A DNA stretch of 54,446 nt from Photobacterium phosphoreum. GTDB lineage: Bacteria > Pseudomonadota > Gammaproteobacteria > Enterobacterales > Vibrionaceae. The stretch covers positions 222,445 through 276,890 of the forward strand of contig NZ_MSCQ01000001.1 in assembly GCF_002954725.1 (NCBI RefSeq), given 5' to 3'. Under the pieces are notes generated by a model, which had not been told where the DNA came from, did not search any database, and saw only the letters and a program-made list of their open reading frames with translations. This document shows, piece after piece, positions 19,337 to 30,487 of the stretch. A program made the position numbers and the translations under genes. Position 1 is the stretch's first letter. Every line of letters begins with the position of its first letter.

Positions 19337-20389
19337 ATGCAAGTTTCTGATTTTGATTTTGAGTTACCAGATGAGCTAATTGCTCGCTACCCACAACCTG
19401 AGCGTACCGCGAGTCGTTTGTTACATATGACGGGCAATACCGGTGAATTAGCACATAAAGGTTTTAAAGATGTGTTAGATCTGGTTGAGGCTGGAGATTT
19501 ATTAGTTTTTAATAATACCCGTGTTATTCCTGCGCGTATGTATGGCCATAAAGCGTCTGGTGGTAAAATTGAAGTGTTAGTTGAGCGAATGTTGGATGAT
19601 AAATCCATTCTTGCTCACGTGCGCGCATCTAAACCGCCAAAGCCTGGTATGGAATTGTTATTAGGTGAGCAGGGTGAGTTTTCTGCGGTAATGGTTGCTC
19701 GCCATGACGCACTATTTGAAATTCGTTTTAACAGTGATCAAACCGTTTTAGAAATTTTAGATCAGGTGGGGCATATGCCATTACCACCTTATATCGATCG
19801 TCCAGATGAAGATGCGGATAAAGAGCGCTACCAAACTGTTTATAATGCGAAGCCTGGTGCAGTTGCAGCACCGACTGCGGGCTTACATTTCGACGAAAAA
19901 CTGATGGCTGATTTAAAAGCGAAGGGCGTTAATTTTGCTTTTGTTACTTTGCATGTCGGCGCGGGTACTTTCCAGCCAGTACGTGTGGATGATATTAACG
20001 ATCATCACATGCACTCTGAATATGTTGAAGTACCGCAAGAGGTTGTGACTGCCGTTAATGAAACCCGTGCTAATGGCGGCCGTATTATTGCGGTTGGTAC
20101 CACATCAGTGCGTTCACTTGAAAGTGCAGCACAAGATGCAATTAAGAATGGTACTGAGCTAAAACCTTTTTTTGGTGATACCGAAATCTTTATTTTCCCT
20201 GGGTATCAATTCCAGCTCGTCGATGTGCTAATTACTAATTTCCACTTACCAGAATCAACCTTGATTATGTTAGTGAGTGCGTTTGCAAGTTATGAGTATA
20301 CGATGAATGCATACCATCAAGCGGTTGCTAATCAATATCGTTTCTTTAGCTACGGCGATTCGATGTTTATTACTCGTAAAAATGTGTGA
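19337..20389 (+). CDS. queA: S-adenosylmethionine:tRNA ribosyltransferase-isomerase
   Basis: Transfers and isomerises the ribosyl group of SAM onto preQ1-tRNA to give epoxyqueuosine in tRNA Asp, Asn, His and Tyr. 350 aa (E. coli 356). Motifs: [14 protein letters not shown] at the N-terminus, [43 protein letters not shown]. Start is the ATG at 19337, which gives the usual N-terminus; the frame extends 24 codons further upstream without support. Followed by tgt after 294 bp with terminators between, so not tightly co-transcribed. Confidence 0.96.
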   Translation: MQVSDFDFELPDELIARYPQPERTASRLLHMTGNTGELAHKGFKDVLDLVEAGDLLVFNNTRVIPARMYGHKASGGKIEVLVERMLDDKSILAHVRASKPPKPGMELLLGEQGEFSAVMVARHDALFEIRFNSDQTVLEILDQVGHMPLPPYIDRPDEDADKERYQTVYNAKPGAVAAPTAGLHFDEKLMADLKAKGVNFAFVTLHVGAGTFQPVRVDDINDHHMHSEYVEVPQEVVTAVNETRANGGRIIAVGTTSVRSLESAAQDAIKNGTELKPFFGDTEIFIFPGYQFQLVDVLITNFHLPESTLIMLVSAFASYEYTMNAYHQAVANQYRFFSYGDSMFITRKNV

Positions 20390-20402
20390 TATTGATTACG
20401 TT

Positions 20403-20460
20403 AACACTTATTAAAAATTAAGTGTTTAGGCTGCTTTTTGTTACAATTGCAGCCTTTGTT
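20403..20460 (+). terminator. double-hairpin terminator after queA
   Basis: First stem AACACTTA (20403-20410) / TAAGTGTT (20419-20426). Second stem GGCTGC (20429-20434) / GCAGCC (20449-20454), followed by TTTGTTGT. Confidence 0.6.
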
Positions 20461-20518
20461 GTCTCTGCTATATGATATAAATTTATTTATGTAGTATTTA
20501 CAACATAATAAATGCTTT

Positions 20519-21811
<1,293 letters not shown>

Positions 21812-21837
21812 ATCATAATAAATCGAGGACGTTATAA

Positions 21838-22176
21838 ATGAGCTTTTTTATCTCTCAAGCACATGCTGCAACTGAAGGTGCTGCTGCAGGCGGTTCACCG
21901 TACCAGTTATTCATTATGCTGGGTCTGTTTGCTGTAATTTTTTACTTCATGATTTACCGTCCACAAGCTAAGCGTGTTAAAGAACACAAAACGCTTATGA
22001 CTTCGATGAGTAAAGGCGATGAAGTAATGACTAACGGTGGTCTTCTAGGCCGTATTACTAAGTCATCATCTGAAAGTGATTACATCGTTCTTGCGCTAAA
22101 CGACAATACTGAAGTAACTATCAAAAAAGACTTCATTACTGCTGTTTTGCCAAAAGGCACAATGAAGTCTCTATAA
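21838..22176 (+). CDS. yajC: Sec translocon accessory protein YajC
   Basis: Small inner-membrane protein that associates with SecDF. 112 aa: one TM helix (about 22-42, LFIMLGLFAVIFYFMIYRPQ) followed by a cytoplasmic domain with KGDEVMTNGGLLGRI. It lies 26 nt after tgt and 37 nt before secD, the classic gene order. Confidence 0.95.
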   Translation: MSFFISQAHAATEGAAAGGSPYQLFIMLGLFAVIFYFMIYRPQAKRVKEHKTLMTSMSKGDEVMTNGGLLGRITKSSSESDYIVLALNDNTEVTIKKDFITAVLPKGTMKSL

Positions 22177-22213
22177 GACTATAAAAAAACATTCGCTTTG
22201 AAGGATCATAGCA

Positions 22214-24067
22214 GTGCTTAACCGATACCCTCTGTGGAAGAACTTATTAGTGTTGTTCGCACTAATCATAGGTTTGCTTTATGCACTTCCCAACGTATAC
22301 GGTGAAGATCCAGCGATTCAAATAACTGGGGCGCGTGGCGCCTCAGTTACTATGAACGCTTTGGATACTGTCACCGAAGATTTAAAAAAGAACAATATCT
22401 CCTATAAGTCAGTGGTATTTGAAAAAGGCTCAATACTGGTCCGCTTCAAAGATACTGATACCCAAATCAGCGCTCGCGATATTCTTAATAGTGAATTAGG
22501 TGACAAATATATTGTTGCACTCAATCTCGCACCCTTAACACCCTCTTGGTTAGAAGCAATTGGGGCAACTCCCATGAAGCTCGGCTTAGACTTGCGTGGT
22601 GGGGTTCATTTCTTAATGGAAGTGGACATGGATGCGGCGATGGAAAAACTATTAGGTCAGCAAGAAGAAACCTTTAGAGCTGAACTACGCCAAGATAAAA
22701 TTCGTTATCGCGCCATTGATAAAAGTAAAGAAACGGTCTCTGTACGTTTACGTGATGCCGCTCAATTAGAGCAAGCCAAAGCGTTATTAGAGCCTCTTCA
22801 TCCCGATATGATCTTTACTGAAAATGAAGCGAAAGGACGTTTTGTATTAATCGCGAGTTACTCTGAAGCCCGTCTTCAAGAAATCCGTAACTATGCGGTT
22901 GAGCAAAACATTACTATTTTACGTAACCGTGTTAATGAATTAGGCGTTGCCGAACCATTAGTACAGCGTCAGGGCGCTAACCGCATTGTGGTTGAGCTAC
23001 CGGGTGTTCAAGATACGGCGCGCGCTAAAGAAATTTTAGGTGCAACCGCAACGCTTGAGTTCCGTGAAGTCGATAGTAGTGCTGATCTTGCGGCAGCTGC
23101 TGCGGGTCGAGTACCTGCGGGTAGTGAAATCAAGATGACCCGTGATGGTCGTCCTGCGGTATTGAAAAAGCGCGTTATTCTTGCGGGTTCTCATATTACA
23201 GATGCAACCTCAAGTGCTGATGAATATGGACGTCCTCAAGTGAATATTTCGCTTGATACCGAAGGCGGTAGCAAAATGACGGCGTTCTCACGTAATAATG
23301 TCGGCAAATTAATGGCGACCGTATTTACTGAGTACAAAGACAGCGGCAATCGTACCTCTGAAGGTAAAGTCATTCTTGAAAAGCATGAAGAAGTGATCAA
23401 CCAAGCGACCATTCAAACGGCACTTGGACGTGACTTCCGCATTACAGGTATTGATTCACAGTCAGAAGCACATAACCTTGCTCTATTGTTACGTGCAGGT
23501 GCGTTGATTGCGCCTATTTCGATTGTTGAAGAACGCACCATTGGTCCATCTATGGGTCAACAAAATATCGATATGGGTATTCAGGCGTGTATCTGGGGCA
23601 TGGTGGCAGTAATGCTATTTACCTTATTGTACTACCGTGGTTTTGGCTTGATTGCCAACTTAGCATTAATGATGAATCTAGTATTGATTATTGGTGTGAT
23701 GTCGATGATCCCTGGGGCAACTATGACCTTGCCTGGTATTGCAGGTATTGTGTTAACCGTTGGTATGGCCGTTGATGCTAACGTGCTTATCTTTGAGCGT
23801 ATACGTGAAGAATTACGTGACGGTCGAAGTCCGCAGCACGCTATTCAACAAGGTTATGCCAATGCGTTCAGTACCATTGCTGATGCCAATATCACTACCT
23901 TAATGACCGCAATTATTTTGTTTGCTGTTGGTACTGGTGCAATTAAAGGCTTTGCGGTGACATTATCGATCGGTATTTTGACTTCGATGTTTACTGCTAT
24001 TGTTGGTACTCGTGCTGTGGTTAACTTAGTCTATGGCGGTAAACGCGTAGATAAGTTGTCAATTTAG
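22214..24067 (+). CDS. secD: protein translocase subunit SecD
   Basis: Inner-membrane RND-like protein that uses the proton gradient to pull proteins through SecYEG. 617 aa (E. coli 615). N-terminal TM (about 8-27), a large periplasmic P1 domain beginning after [16 protein letters not shown], and five C-terminal TM helices (about 450-610) with the conserved [17 protein letters not shown]. The start is GTG, giving [10 protein letters not shown] as in other SecD proteins. secF follows after 12 nt. Confidence 0.96.
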   Translation: MLNRYPLWKNLLVLFALIIGLLYALPNVYGEDPAIQITGARGASVTMNALDTVTEDLKKNNISYKSVVFEKGSILVRFKDTDTQISARDILNSELGDKYIVALNLAPLTPSWLEAIGATPMKLGLDLRGGVHFLMEVDMDAAMEKLLGQQEETFRAELRQDKIRYRAIDKSKETVSVRLRDAAQLEQAKALLEPLHPDMIFTENEAKGRFVLIASYSEARLQEIRNYAVEQNITILRNRVNELGVAEPLVQRQGANRIVVELPGVQDTARAKEILGATATLEFREVDSSADLAAAAAGRVPAGSEIKMTRDGRPAVLKKRVILAGSHITDATSSADEYGRPQVNISLDTEGGSKMTAFSRNNVGKLMATVFTEYKDSGNRTSEGKVILEKHEEVINQATIQTALGRDFRITGIDSQSEAHNLALLLRAGALIAPISIVEERTIGPSMGQQNIDMGIQACIWGMVAVMLFTLLYYRGFGLIANLALMMNLVLIIGVMSMIPGATMTLPGIAGIVLTVGMAVDANVLIFERIREELRDGRSPQHAIQQGYANAFSTIADANITTLMTAIILFAVGTGAIKGFAVTLSIGILTSMFTAIVGTRAVVNLVYGGKRVDKLSI

Positions 24068-24079
24068 GAGGACGCATAA

Positions 24080-25027
24080 ATGAAACAATTATTGAATACA
24101 GATAAAGTTACCGACTTTATGCGTTGGTCAAAGTTAGCGTTTATTTTATCGTTAATAATGATTACAGCTTCTATTGCGACAATATCAACCAAAGGTTTGA
24201 ACTGGGGCTTAGACTTTACCGGCGGTACGCTGATTGAAGTGAGCTTTAAGGAACCTGCGAACTTACCATTAATTCGTGAGTCATTGGCAACATCGGGCTT
24301 TGGCGATGCGATAGTGCAGAACTTTGGTACAGCGCGTGACGTGATGGTTCGTTTGCAACCGCGTGATGGTATTAAAGGTGAAATACTGGGTAACCAGATC
24401 ATTGAGGCTTTAAAAACCGGAACCGGTCAACAAGTTGAAATGCGTCGGGTTGAGTTTGTAGGACCCAATGTCGGTGATGAACTAGCGGAAGCGGGTGGAT
24501 TGGCAATTTTAATTGCACTACTTTGTATTCTGCTTTATGTCTCTATGCGTTTTGAATGGCGTCTAGCCGCGGGTGCGGTGTTGTCATTGGCACACGATAT
24601 TATCATTACCGTTGGTGTCTTTGCGATATTACAAATTGAAGTTGATTTAACTATTGTGGCTGCATTGCTAACGGTAGTCGGTTATTCACTTAACGATACC
24701 ATCGTAGTGTTTGACCGGATTAGAGAAAACTTCCGTAAGATGCGTAAACAAACCGCTGAAGAAATTATGAATTGTTCGCTTTCTCAAACATTAAGCCGAA
24801 CATTAATTACTTCTAGTACCACCTTGTTTGTTGTGATTGCCTTGTTCTTAAAAGGCGGTGCGATGATTCAAGGTTTTGCATTAGCTTTATTGCTGGGTAT
24901 TACCATCGGTACGTATTCTTCAATCTATGTGGCATCAGCGTTAGCGCTTAAATTGGGTATCACCCGTGAGCACTTAATGCCAACGCCACTAGATAAAGAA
25001 GGTGAAGAAATTGATGCGATGCCATAG
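24080..25027 (+). CDS. secF: protein translocase subunit SecF
   Basis: Partner of SecD, 315 aa (E. coli 323). N-terminal TM (about 21-39), the GLNWGLDFTGGTLIEV motif starting the small periplasmic domain, and five further TM helices (about 135-300) containing GYSLNDTIVVFDRIRENFRK. RBS AGGAGG lies 10 nt upstream. Last gene of the group, with a UUCG-loop terminator at 25089-25113. Confidence 0.96.
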   Translation: MKQLLNTDKVTDFMRWSKLAFILSLIMITASIATISTKGLNWGLDFTGGTLIEVSFKEPANLPLIRESLATSGFGDAIVQNFGTARDVMVRLQPRDGIKGEILGNQIIEALKTGTGQQVEMRRVEFVGPNVGDELAEAGGLAILIALLCILLYVSMRFEWRLAAGAVLSLAHDIIITVGVFAILQIEVDLTIVAALLTVVGYSLNDTIVVFDRIRENFRKMRKQTAEEIMNCSLSQTLSRTLITSSTTLFVVIALFLKGGAMIQGFALALLLGITIGTYSSIYVASALALKLGITREHLMPTPLDKEGEEIDAMP

Positions 25028-25088
25028 CAGTAAGTAGCGTCTATTTGTTACCAAGCACACTATGGTGCAAATAATAATATAAATAATG

Positions 25089-25113
25089 CGGAGTCTTCGG
25101 GCTCCGTTTTTTT
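25089..25113 (+). terminator. Rho-independent terminator of secDF
   Basis: Stem CGGAGTC / GGCTCCG closed by a TTCG tetraloop (one T-G pair), then seven T. Confidence 0.92.
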
Positions 25114-25170
25114 GCGTTAATTTTAAGTTTTCTATTGTTATTTTCTAGTGTGGGCAGACGAGCGAACAAG

Positions 25171-25306
25171 GTAATACCAATTACAATAAGTTGTTAACTT
25201 CATTTAATGTTCTTGATCGTCATTCTCTACAGTGAATGCCTGTGAGGGCGATAGGCAATTGAATGGTTTTAAAAGATGACCAGTTAATTAATCAGATTGG
25301 TATAAC
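25171..25306. repeat. MITE-like palindromic element (136 bp)
   Basis: Ends in 11-bp near-perfect inverted repeats: GTAATACCAAT at the left and ATTGGTATAAC at the right (10 of 11 complementary). The inside has further small stems (ATTC / GAAT and GCCT / AGGC) and no coding capacity. It looks like a non-autonomous miniature element of the kind common between vibrio genes; no target duplication is obvious by eye. It lies between the secF and suhB terminators. 25307-25374 holds nothing else. Confidence 0.55.
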
Positions 25307-25374
25307 GGATAAATAGGATGAGGATAAGTGAATATGAGGAGGGGGATAAATAGGGAGATGTTAACGATAGAAAC

Positions 25375-25412
25375 AAAAACGCCCCACAGATAAATATCCG
25401 TGGGGCGTTTTT
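25375..25412 (-). terminator. bidirectional terminator downstream of suhB
   Basis: Strong stem AAAAACGCCCCAC / GTGGGGCGTTTTT around a 12-nt inner segment, with runs of A and T on both sides. It works for suhB on the minus strand and would also stop plus-strand transcription from secDF. Confidence 0.9.
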
Positions 25413-25435
25413 ATTTAACAGGTTGTAATCAAAGA

Positions 25436-26236
25436 TTACTTAGCCAGAGCATCGCTACCGAATTCACGGATTTTAGCTAGCATTGGCTTAACTACGCGTG
25501 CGTTACCAGCAACAATGTTGCCAGATACTAGGTAGTTAGTGTTACCCGTAAAGTCAGCACAGATAGCACCAGCTTCACGCGCGATTAATTCACCAGCAGC
25601 AAGTTCCCAAGGCTTTTGGCCTAGTTTAAATACGCCATCAACACGGCCAGCAGCTAGGTAACAAAGATCCAATGCAGTAGAACCTGATTGACGCATGTCA
25701 TCACATTCAACAAATAAAGCATTTTGGATTTTTAGGTAGCTTTCTGCGTGTTGCTTAGCAGCAAAAGGAAGACCTGTAGCTAATACAGTACCCGTTAGAT
25801 CACGAGGTTGTGATGCACGTAGACGTAGGCTATTAAGTTGCGCGCCTGAACCACGAGTAGCTGTGAATAGTTCGTTACGAGCTGGGTCGTAAACTGCAGC
25901 AACTTCTGTACGGCCACGCATACGTAGCGCGATAGAAATTGCATAGTGAGGGTAACCGCGAACAAAGTTCATGGTGCCATCCACTGGGTCAATAATCCAC
26001 TGACACTCTTTGTCACGTCCTTCTATCGTACCTGACTCAGCTGCAAGAATGCAGTGTTCTGGGTAAGATTTACGGATTGTCTCGATGATGATAGCTTCTG
26101 CTTCAAGATCGATATTGGTAACAACATCATTACCTTTATTAGCAACCTCAATAGATTGAGGTTTTTCTAGAGATTTAATGACATGGTCACCAGCCTTTCG
26201 CACAGCGCGAATGGCAATATTAAGCATCGGATGCAT
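25436..26236 (-). CDS. suhB: inositol-1-monophosphatase / antitermination factor SuhB
   Basis: 266 aa (E. coli 267). Li+-sensitive inositol monophosphatase fold; in E. coli it also binds NusA and helps rRNA antitermination. Metal-site motifs: E67 in AAESGT, D83-P-V-D86-G-T in WIIDPVDGTMNF, and DLCYLAAGRVDG; C-terminal WELAAGELIAREAGA. Start 26236 gives the conserved N-terminus MHPMLNIA; the frame continues 10 codons upstream without RBS. Divergent from trmJ, monocistronic. Confidence 0.95.
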   Translation of the reverse strand: MHPMLNIAIRAVRKAGDHVIKSLEKPQSIEVANKGNDVVTNIDLEAEAIIIETIRKSYPEHCILAAESGTIEGRDKECQWIIDPVDGTMNFVRGYPHYAISIALRMRGRTEVAAVYDPARNELFTATRGSGAQLNSLRLRASQPRDLTGTVLATGLPFAAKQHAESYLKIQNALFVECDDMRQSGSTALDLCYLAAGRVDGVFKLGQKPWELAAGELIAREAGAICADFTGNTNYLVSGNIVAGNARVVKPMLAKIREFGSDALAK

Positions 26237-26481
26237 AGGATTTTCCCAACGGATGTTAAAGAACATAAAAAGCGGCGGCGAGTATAACAGAGCTATAAAA
26301 AAAAGGAAGTGGTTATTTTTTCGACGTTAGCTGATGCAGAATAAAATGAAAATGACGCTATTTTATTTATTGATGGCAGTAATAGGTAATAACGATCATC
26401 AAATAGACATGTTTTCTTCATTTTTGTGATGGCTGTGCTACTATCTCTGAGCGTTAAATTAGACTGGAATATAGCGACATC

Positions 26482-27222
26482 ATGTTAGATAAAATTCGCG
26501 TTGTCCTCATCGGCACGTCACACCCTGGAAATATCGGTTCAGCAGCTCGCGCAATGAAAGTAATGGGGTTAACTAACCTTGTTCTTGTTGATCCTGCGTG
26601 CGAAATTGATAGTCATACAATTGCTTTAGCGGCAGGTGCAGCTGATGTGGTTCAGAACGCTAAGATTGTAAAAACATTAGATGAAGCCGTTGCTGATTGC
26701 GGTTTAGTTGTTGGTTCAAGTGCACGTTCTCGTACTTTAGAGTGGCCACAATTAGACCCGCGTGAAAATGGCATTAAAGTTATTGCGGAATCAGAGCAGC
26801 ACCCTGTAGCGATTTTATTTGGTCGTGAGCGTACTGGCCTCACCAATGAAGAATTACAAAAATGTCATTGCCATGTTTATATTCCTGCTAATCCTGAATA
26901 TAGTTCATTAAACTTAGCGATGGCAGTACAAACAATAACTTATGAAGTTCGTATGGCGTATCTTAATGCGACTAAATATCAATCTTCTCCTGTTGTTGAT
27001 GAATATCCACGCGCAGATGAACTTGAAATGTTTTACCAACATCTTGAAAAAGTAACCAGTCAAACTCGGTTTATTAATAAAAACCATCCTGGCATGGTAA
27101 TGGTGAAACTACGTCGTATGTTTACTCGTGCTCGCCCAGAGCAACAAGAATTAAATATTTTACGTGGTATTTTATCGTCAATAGAAAAGACGATTGAAAC
27201 CTTAGAGAAGAACAATAAGTAA
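26482..27222 (+). CDS. trmJ: tRNA (cytidine/uridine-2'-O-)-methyltransferase TrmJ
   Basis: SPOUT-family SAM enzyme that 2'-O-methylates residue 32 of several tRNAs. 246 aa as in E. coli. Signatures: [19 protein letters not shown] at the N-terminus, [14 protein letters not shown] and [14 protein letters not shown] of the knotted SAM site, then a C-terminal helical tail. It lies 107 bp before iscR, the usual gammaproteobacterial neighbour. Confidence 0.95.
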   Translation: MLDKIRVVLIGTSHPGNIGSAARAMKVMGLTNLVLVDPACEIDSHTIALAAGAADVVQNAKIVKTLDEAVADCGLVVGSSARSRTLEWPQLDPRENGIKVIAESEQHPVAILFGRERTGLTNEELQKCHCHVYIPANPEYSSLNLAMAVQTITYEVRMAYLNATKYQSSPVVDEYPRADELEMFYQHLEKVTSQTRFINKNHPGMVMVKLRRMFTRARPEQQELNILRGILSSIEKTIETLEKNNK

Positions 27223-27265
27223 TAATGGCGCAACCTGCTAAAGACCAACTGTTTTAGTGGGTTAA

Positions 27266-27290
27266 ATACTTGACCAAATTAGTCAGGTAT
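27266..27290 (+). promoter_or_regulatory. IscR type-1 binding site at the isc promoter
   Basis: 25-bp near-palindrome with half-sites ATACTTGACC and AGTCAGGTAT around AAATT, close to the type-1 IscR consensus. It overlaps a TTGACC -35-like hexamer (27270-27275); TATAAA at 27304-27309 is the best -10, though 28 bp away, so the true -35 may lie around 27280-27287. This predicts feedback repression by [2Fe-2S]-IscR. Confidence 0.85.
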
Positions 27291-27329
27291 GAGAGACTGC
27301 TGGTATAAATTCAAGTAGGTGGCCATGTT

Positions 27330-27845
27330 ATGAAGTTGACCTCAAAAGGAAGATACGCAGTGACTGCAATGCTAGATGTAGCATTGCATTCGCATAATGG
27401 ACCAGTACCTTTGGCTGATATTTCAGAACGTCAAGGGATCTCATTGTCCTACCTAGAACAACTCTTTTCGCGTCTTCGCAAAGCGGGTCTGGTAACAAGT
27501 GTCCGTGGTCCTGGTGGTGGTTATCGCCTTGGTGAAGATGCCAGCGACATTGCTGTTGGTATGGTTATCGCAGCAGTTGATGAATCAGTTGATGCCACTA
27601 AGTGTCAAGGTAAAGGCGGTTGCCAAGGTGGCGTCCGTTGTTTAACTCACACCTTATGGCATGATTTAAGTGATCGTATCAGCGGTTTTTTGAATAACAT
27701 CACTCTTGGTGAGTTGATGAAGGATAATGATGTACAAACGATTGCTGACCGTCAGGATATAATCCTGCAAAGTAACAATAAAACATCATTTGCAAATAAA
27801 AAATCACACGACAGTGCCCCTATCGGTGTCGATGTCCGCTCCTAG
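27330..27845 (+). CDS. iscR: Fe-S cluster-sensing regulator IscR
   Basis: Rrf2-family winged-helix regulator of Fe-S biogenesis. 171 aa. The cluster ligands C92, C98, C104 and H107 ([16 protein letters not shown]) match E. coli; the HTH lies at about 25-60. The C-terminal tail (about 136-171) is longer and less conserved than in E. coli (162 aa). First gene of the cluster, with its own operator upstream; 31 nt before iscS. Confidence 0.97.
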   Translation: MKLTSKGRYAVTAMLDVALHSHNGPVPLADISERQGISLSYLEQLFSRLRKAGLVTSVRGPGGGYRLGEDASDIAVGMVIAAVDESVDATKCQGKGGCQGGVRCLTHTLWHDLSDRISGFLNNITLGELMKDNDVQTIADRQDIILQSNNKTSFANKKSHDSAPIGVDVRS

Positions 27846-27876
27846 AGACCAGACGTTCGTGTTTTCGGAGAAGAAA

Positions 27877-29091
27877 ATGAAACTGCCAATATATTTTGAT
27901 TACTCTGCAACTTGCCCGGTAGATCCTCGTGTTGCTGAGAAAATGGTTCAGTGTTTAACTATGGATGGTACGTTTGGTAATCCAGCGTCACGTTCACACC
28001 GTTATGGCTGGCAAGCGGAAGAAGCCGTTGATGCTGCTCGTGAGTATATTGCTGAGTTAATCAATGCCGATCCCCGTGAAATAGTCTTTACATCAGGTGC
28101 TACAGAATCTGATAACCTTGCAATTAAAGGTGCTGCGCATTTCTATAATAAGAAAGGTAAGCACGTTATTACATGTAAAACTGAGCACAAAGCGGTTCTT
28201 GACCCATGTCGTCAATTAGAGCGTGAAGGTTATGAGGTAACATACCTTGAGCCTGAATCAAATGGTCTTATTGATTTGGCAAAACTACGCGACGCAATGC
28301 GTGAAGATACTGTGCTGGTTTCTATTATGCATGTGAACAACGAAATTGGTGTTGTTCAAGATATTGCAGCGATTGGTGAAATTTGTCGTGAAAATAAGAC
28401 AATATTCCATGTTGATGCGGCACAATCAGCAGGTAAACTGCCGATTGATATCCAAACAATGAAAGTGGATTTGATCTCATTTTCAGCACATAAGATTTAC
28501 GGTCCTAAAGGTATTGGTGCACTATATGTGCGTCGTAAACCTCGTATTCGTCTTGAAGCACAAATGCACGGTGGCGGCCATGAACGTGGTTTCCGTTCTG
28601 GTACTTTACCGACTCACCAAATTGTGGGTATGGGTGAAGCTTTCCGCATTGCTAAGCTTGAGATGGCACAAGATTACCAACACGCAATTGACATGCGTGA
28701 GCGTTTACTTAAAGGCCTTGAGGGCATCGAAGAGATGTCAATCAATGGTGATATAGAACACCGCATTCCCAACAACCTTAATATTAGTTTTGCGTTTGTT
28801 GAAGGTGAATCATTGCTGATGGCATTGAAAGATCTTGCGGTATCATCGGGCTCTGCATGTACGTCTGCGAGCTTAGAGCCATCATATGTACTGCGTGCAT
28901 TAGGCCTAAATGATGAACTTGCACATAGTTCAATCCGTTTCTCTTTTGGTCGTTTTACGACTGCGGAAGAAATTGATTATGCTGTTGTTCAAATTAAACA
29001 AGCAGTAGATAAGCTACGTGCAATGTCACCACTTTGGGATATGTTCAAAGAAGGCATTGATTTAAATACAGTTGAGTGGGCACACCACTAA
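27877..29091 (+). CDS. iscS: cysteine desulfurase IscS
   Basis: PLP enzyme that takes sulfur from cysteine as a persulfide and gives it to IscU, and also to thiouridine and other pathways. 404 aa, same as E. coli. PLP lysine K206 in [12 protein letters not shown] and catalytic C328 in SSGSACTS are at E. coli positions. Start 27877 has GGAG 6 nt upstream; the open frame extends back into iscR but the extension is not conserved. Confidence 0.97.
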   Translation: MKLPIYFDYSATCPVDPRVAEKMVQCLTMDGTFGNPASRSHRYGWQAEEAVDAAREYIAELINADPREIVFTSGATESDNLAIKGAAHFYNKKGKHVITCKTEHKAVLDPCRQLEREGYEVTYLEPESNGLIDLAKLRDAMREDTVLVSIMHVNNEIGVVQDIAAIGEICRENKTIFHVDAAQSAGKLPIDIQTMKVDLISFSAHKIYGPKGIGALYVRRKPRIRLEAQMHGGGHERGFRSGTLPTHQIVGMGEAFRIAKLEMAQDYQHAIDMRERLLKGLEGIEEMSINGDIEHRIPNNLNISFAFVEGESLLMALKDLAVSSGSACTSASLEPSYVLRALGLNDELAHSSIRFSFGRFTTAEEIDYAVVQIKQAVDKLRAMSPLWDMFKEGIDLNTVEWAHH

Positions 29092-29124
29092 TCTGCGGTT
29101 AGACATTATTCGAGGGAATTTATC

Positions 29125-29511
29125 ATGGCATATAGTGAAAAAGTCATCGATCATTATGAAAATCCGCGTAACGTGGGTTCATTTGACAACGACGATAAAA
29201 GCATTGGTAGCGGTATGGTGGGTGCACCAGCCTGTGGCGATGTAATGAAACTTCAGATCAAAGTAACTGAAGATGGCATCATTGAAGATGCAAAGTTTAA
29301 AACCTACGGTTGTGGTTCTGCTATCGCATCAAGTTCACTGATCACCGAATGGGTGAAAGGTAAAACACTAGACGAAGCGGCATCAATCAAAAACTCTGCA
29401 ATTGCAGAAGAGCTTGAGTTACCGCCAGTTAAGGTTCACTGTTCAATTCTTGCAGAAGATGCAATTAAAGCAGCAGTTAGCGATTATAAAAAGAAACACG
29501 AACAAAAATAA
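29125..29511 (+). CDS. iscU: Fe-S cluster assembly scaffold IscU
   Basis: Scaffold on which [2Fe-2S] clusters are built. 128 aa. Ligand cysteines C37, C63 and C106 with D39 and H105 are present; LPPVK at 99-103 is the HscA chaperone recognition motif. Confidence 0.97.
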   Translation: MAYSEKVIDHYENPRNVGSFDNDDKSIGSGMVGAPACGDVMKLQIKVTEDGIIEDAKFKTYGCGSAIASSSLITEWVKGKTLDEAASIKNSAIAEELELPPVKVHCSILAEDAIKAAVSDYKKKHEQK

Positions 29512-29527
29512 TTCTGAGGTTTGAAGT

Positions 29528-29851
29528 ATGGCCATTACTATCACTGAAGCGGCAGCAAGTCGCGTATCGAGTTTTTTAGCTAACCGTGGCAAAGGCATCG
29601 GTTTGCGCCTCGGAGTGCGCACTTCAGGATGTTCGGGTATGGCGTATATCCTTGAGTTCGTCGATGACCTTGACGAAGGGGACCAAGTCTTTGAAGAGCA
29701 AGGTGTAAAAATTATCGTTGATGCAAAAAGCATGGTTTACCTTGATGGTACCGAGCTTGATTTTGCCAAAGAAGGCCTGAATGAAGGTTTTCAATTTAAC
29801 AACCCTAACGTGTCGAGCGAATGTGGTTGTGGTGAAAGCTTCAACGTATAA
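29528..29851 (+). CDS. iscA: Fe-S assembly A-type carrier IscA
   Basis: A-type carrier that passes Fe-S clusters, mainly to [4Fe-4S] proteins. 107 aa. The three conserved cysteines are C35 (RTSGCSG), C99 and C101 (SECGCGESF). 16 nt after iscU. A terminator-like hairpin follows at 29870-29922. Confidence 0.97.
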   Translation: MAITITEAAASRVSSFLANRGKGIGLRLGVRTSGCSGMAYILEFVDDLDEGDQVFEEQGVKIIVDAKSMVYLDGTELDFAKEGLNEGFQFNNPNVSSECGCGESFNV

Positions 29852-29869
29852 TTGCTCATAATGTTTGAT

Positions 29870-29922
29870 TAAACCTGGCTGCTGGCCGCCATTATGGCGA
29901 GTGAGTGTCAGGTTTATTTTTT
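29870..29922 (+). terminator. terminator-like hairpin inside the isc operon
   Basis: Stem TAAACCTG (29870-29877) / CAGGTTTA (29909-29916) with an inner CGCCA-TTA-TGGCG stem, directly followed by a T run ending TTTTTTAT. It has all features of an intrinsic terminator, although hscB starts 17 nt downstream. It probably lowers expression of hscB-hscA-fdx relative to iscRSUA. Confidence 0.7.
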
Positions 29923-29938
29923 ATATATGGTTGCGAGT

Positions 29939-30454
29939 ATGAATCATTTCGAATTATTTGGATTGCCGTTTCAATTTGATGTTGACGGTAGTTTACTAGC
30001 AACACAATTCCGCGAATTACAACGTCGATTCCATCCAGATAACTTTGCAACAGCATCTGAACGTGATCGATTACTATCGGTACAAAAAGCGGCTCAGATT
30101 AACGATGCCTTTCAAACGTTGAAAAATCCTGTCTCCCGTGCTGAATATATGCTTGCTGAACGCGATGAAGATATTCGTGGTGAGCAAAAGACGCTCCAAG
30201 ATATGGATTTCTTAATGCAGCAAATGGAGCTGCGAGAAGCGTTAGAAGCGATTTCTGAGTGTGTTGATCCTGAATCTGCATTAGCTGACTTTGAACAACA
30301 AGCTACAAAAATGTATCAACAACAGTTACATAAACTGGCACAATTGCTTAACCAAGAAAATTGGTTTGAAGCTGCAGATGCAGTACGTAAGTTAAAGTTT
30401 ATTGTTAAGTTGCGTGATGAAGTCGAACGTCTTGAAGAATCATTATTCGATTAA
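29939..30454 (+). CDS. hscB: Fe-S co-chaperone HscB
   Basis: J-domain protein that delivers IscU to HscA. 171 aa, same as E. coli. The HPD motif is H32-P33-D34; the C-terminal three-helix bundle (about 90-171) binds IscU. The ATG at 29939 gives the conserved N-terminus MNHFELFGLP. An ATG at 29894 in the same frame lies inside the hairpin just upstream and is unlikely. The RBS is poor, consistent with low expression. Confidence 0.95.
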   Translation: MNHFELFGLPFQFDVDGSLLATQFRELQRRFHPDNFATASERDRLLSVQKAAQINDAFQTLKNPVSRAEYMLAERDEDIRGEQKTLQDMDFLMQQMELREALEAISECVDPESALADFEQQATKMYQQQLHKLAQLLNQENWFEAADAVRKLKFIVKLRDEVERLEESLFD

Positions 30455-30487
30455 TCAGCCTCTTGCGTTATTTAGACAGGAACGAAA

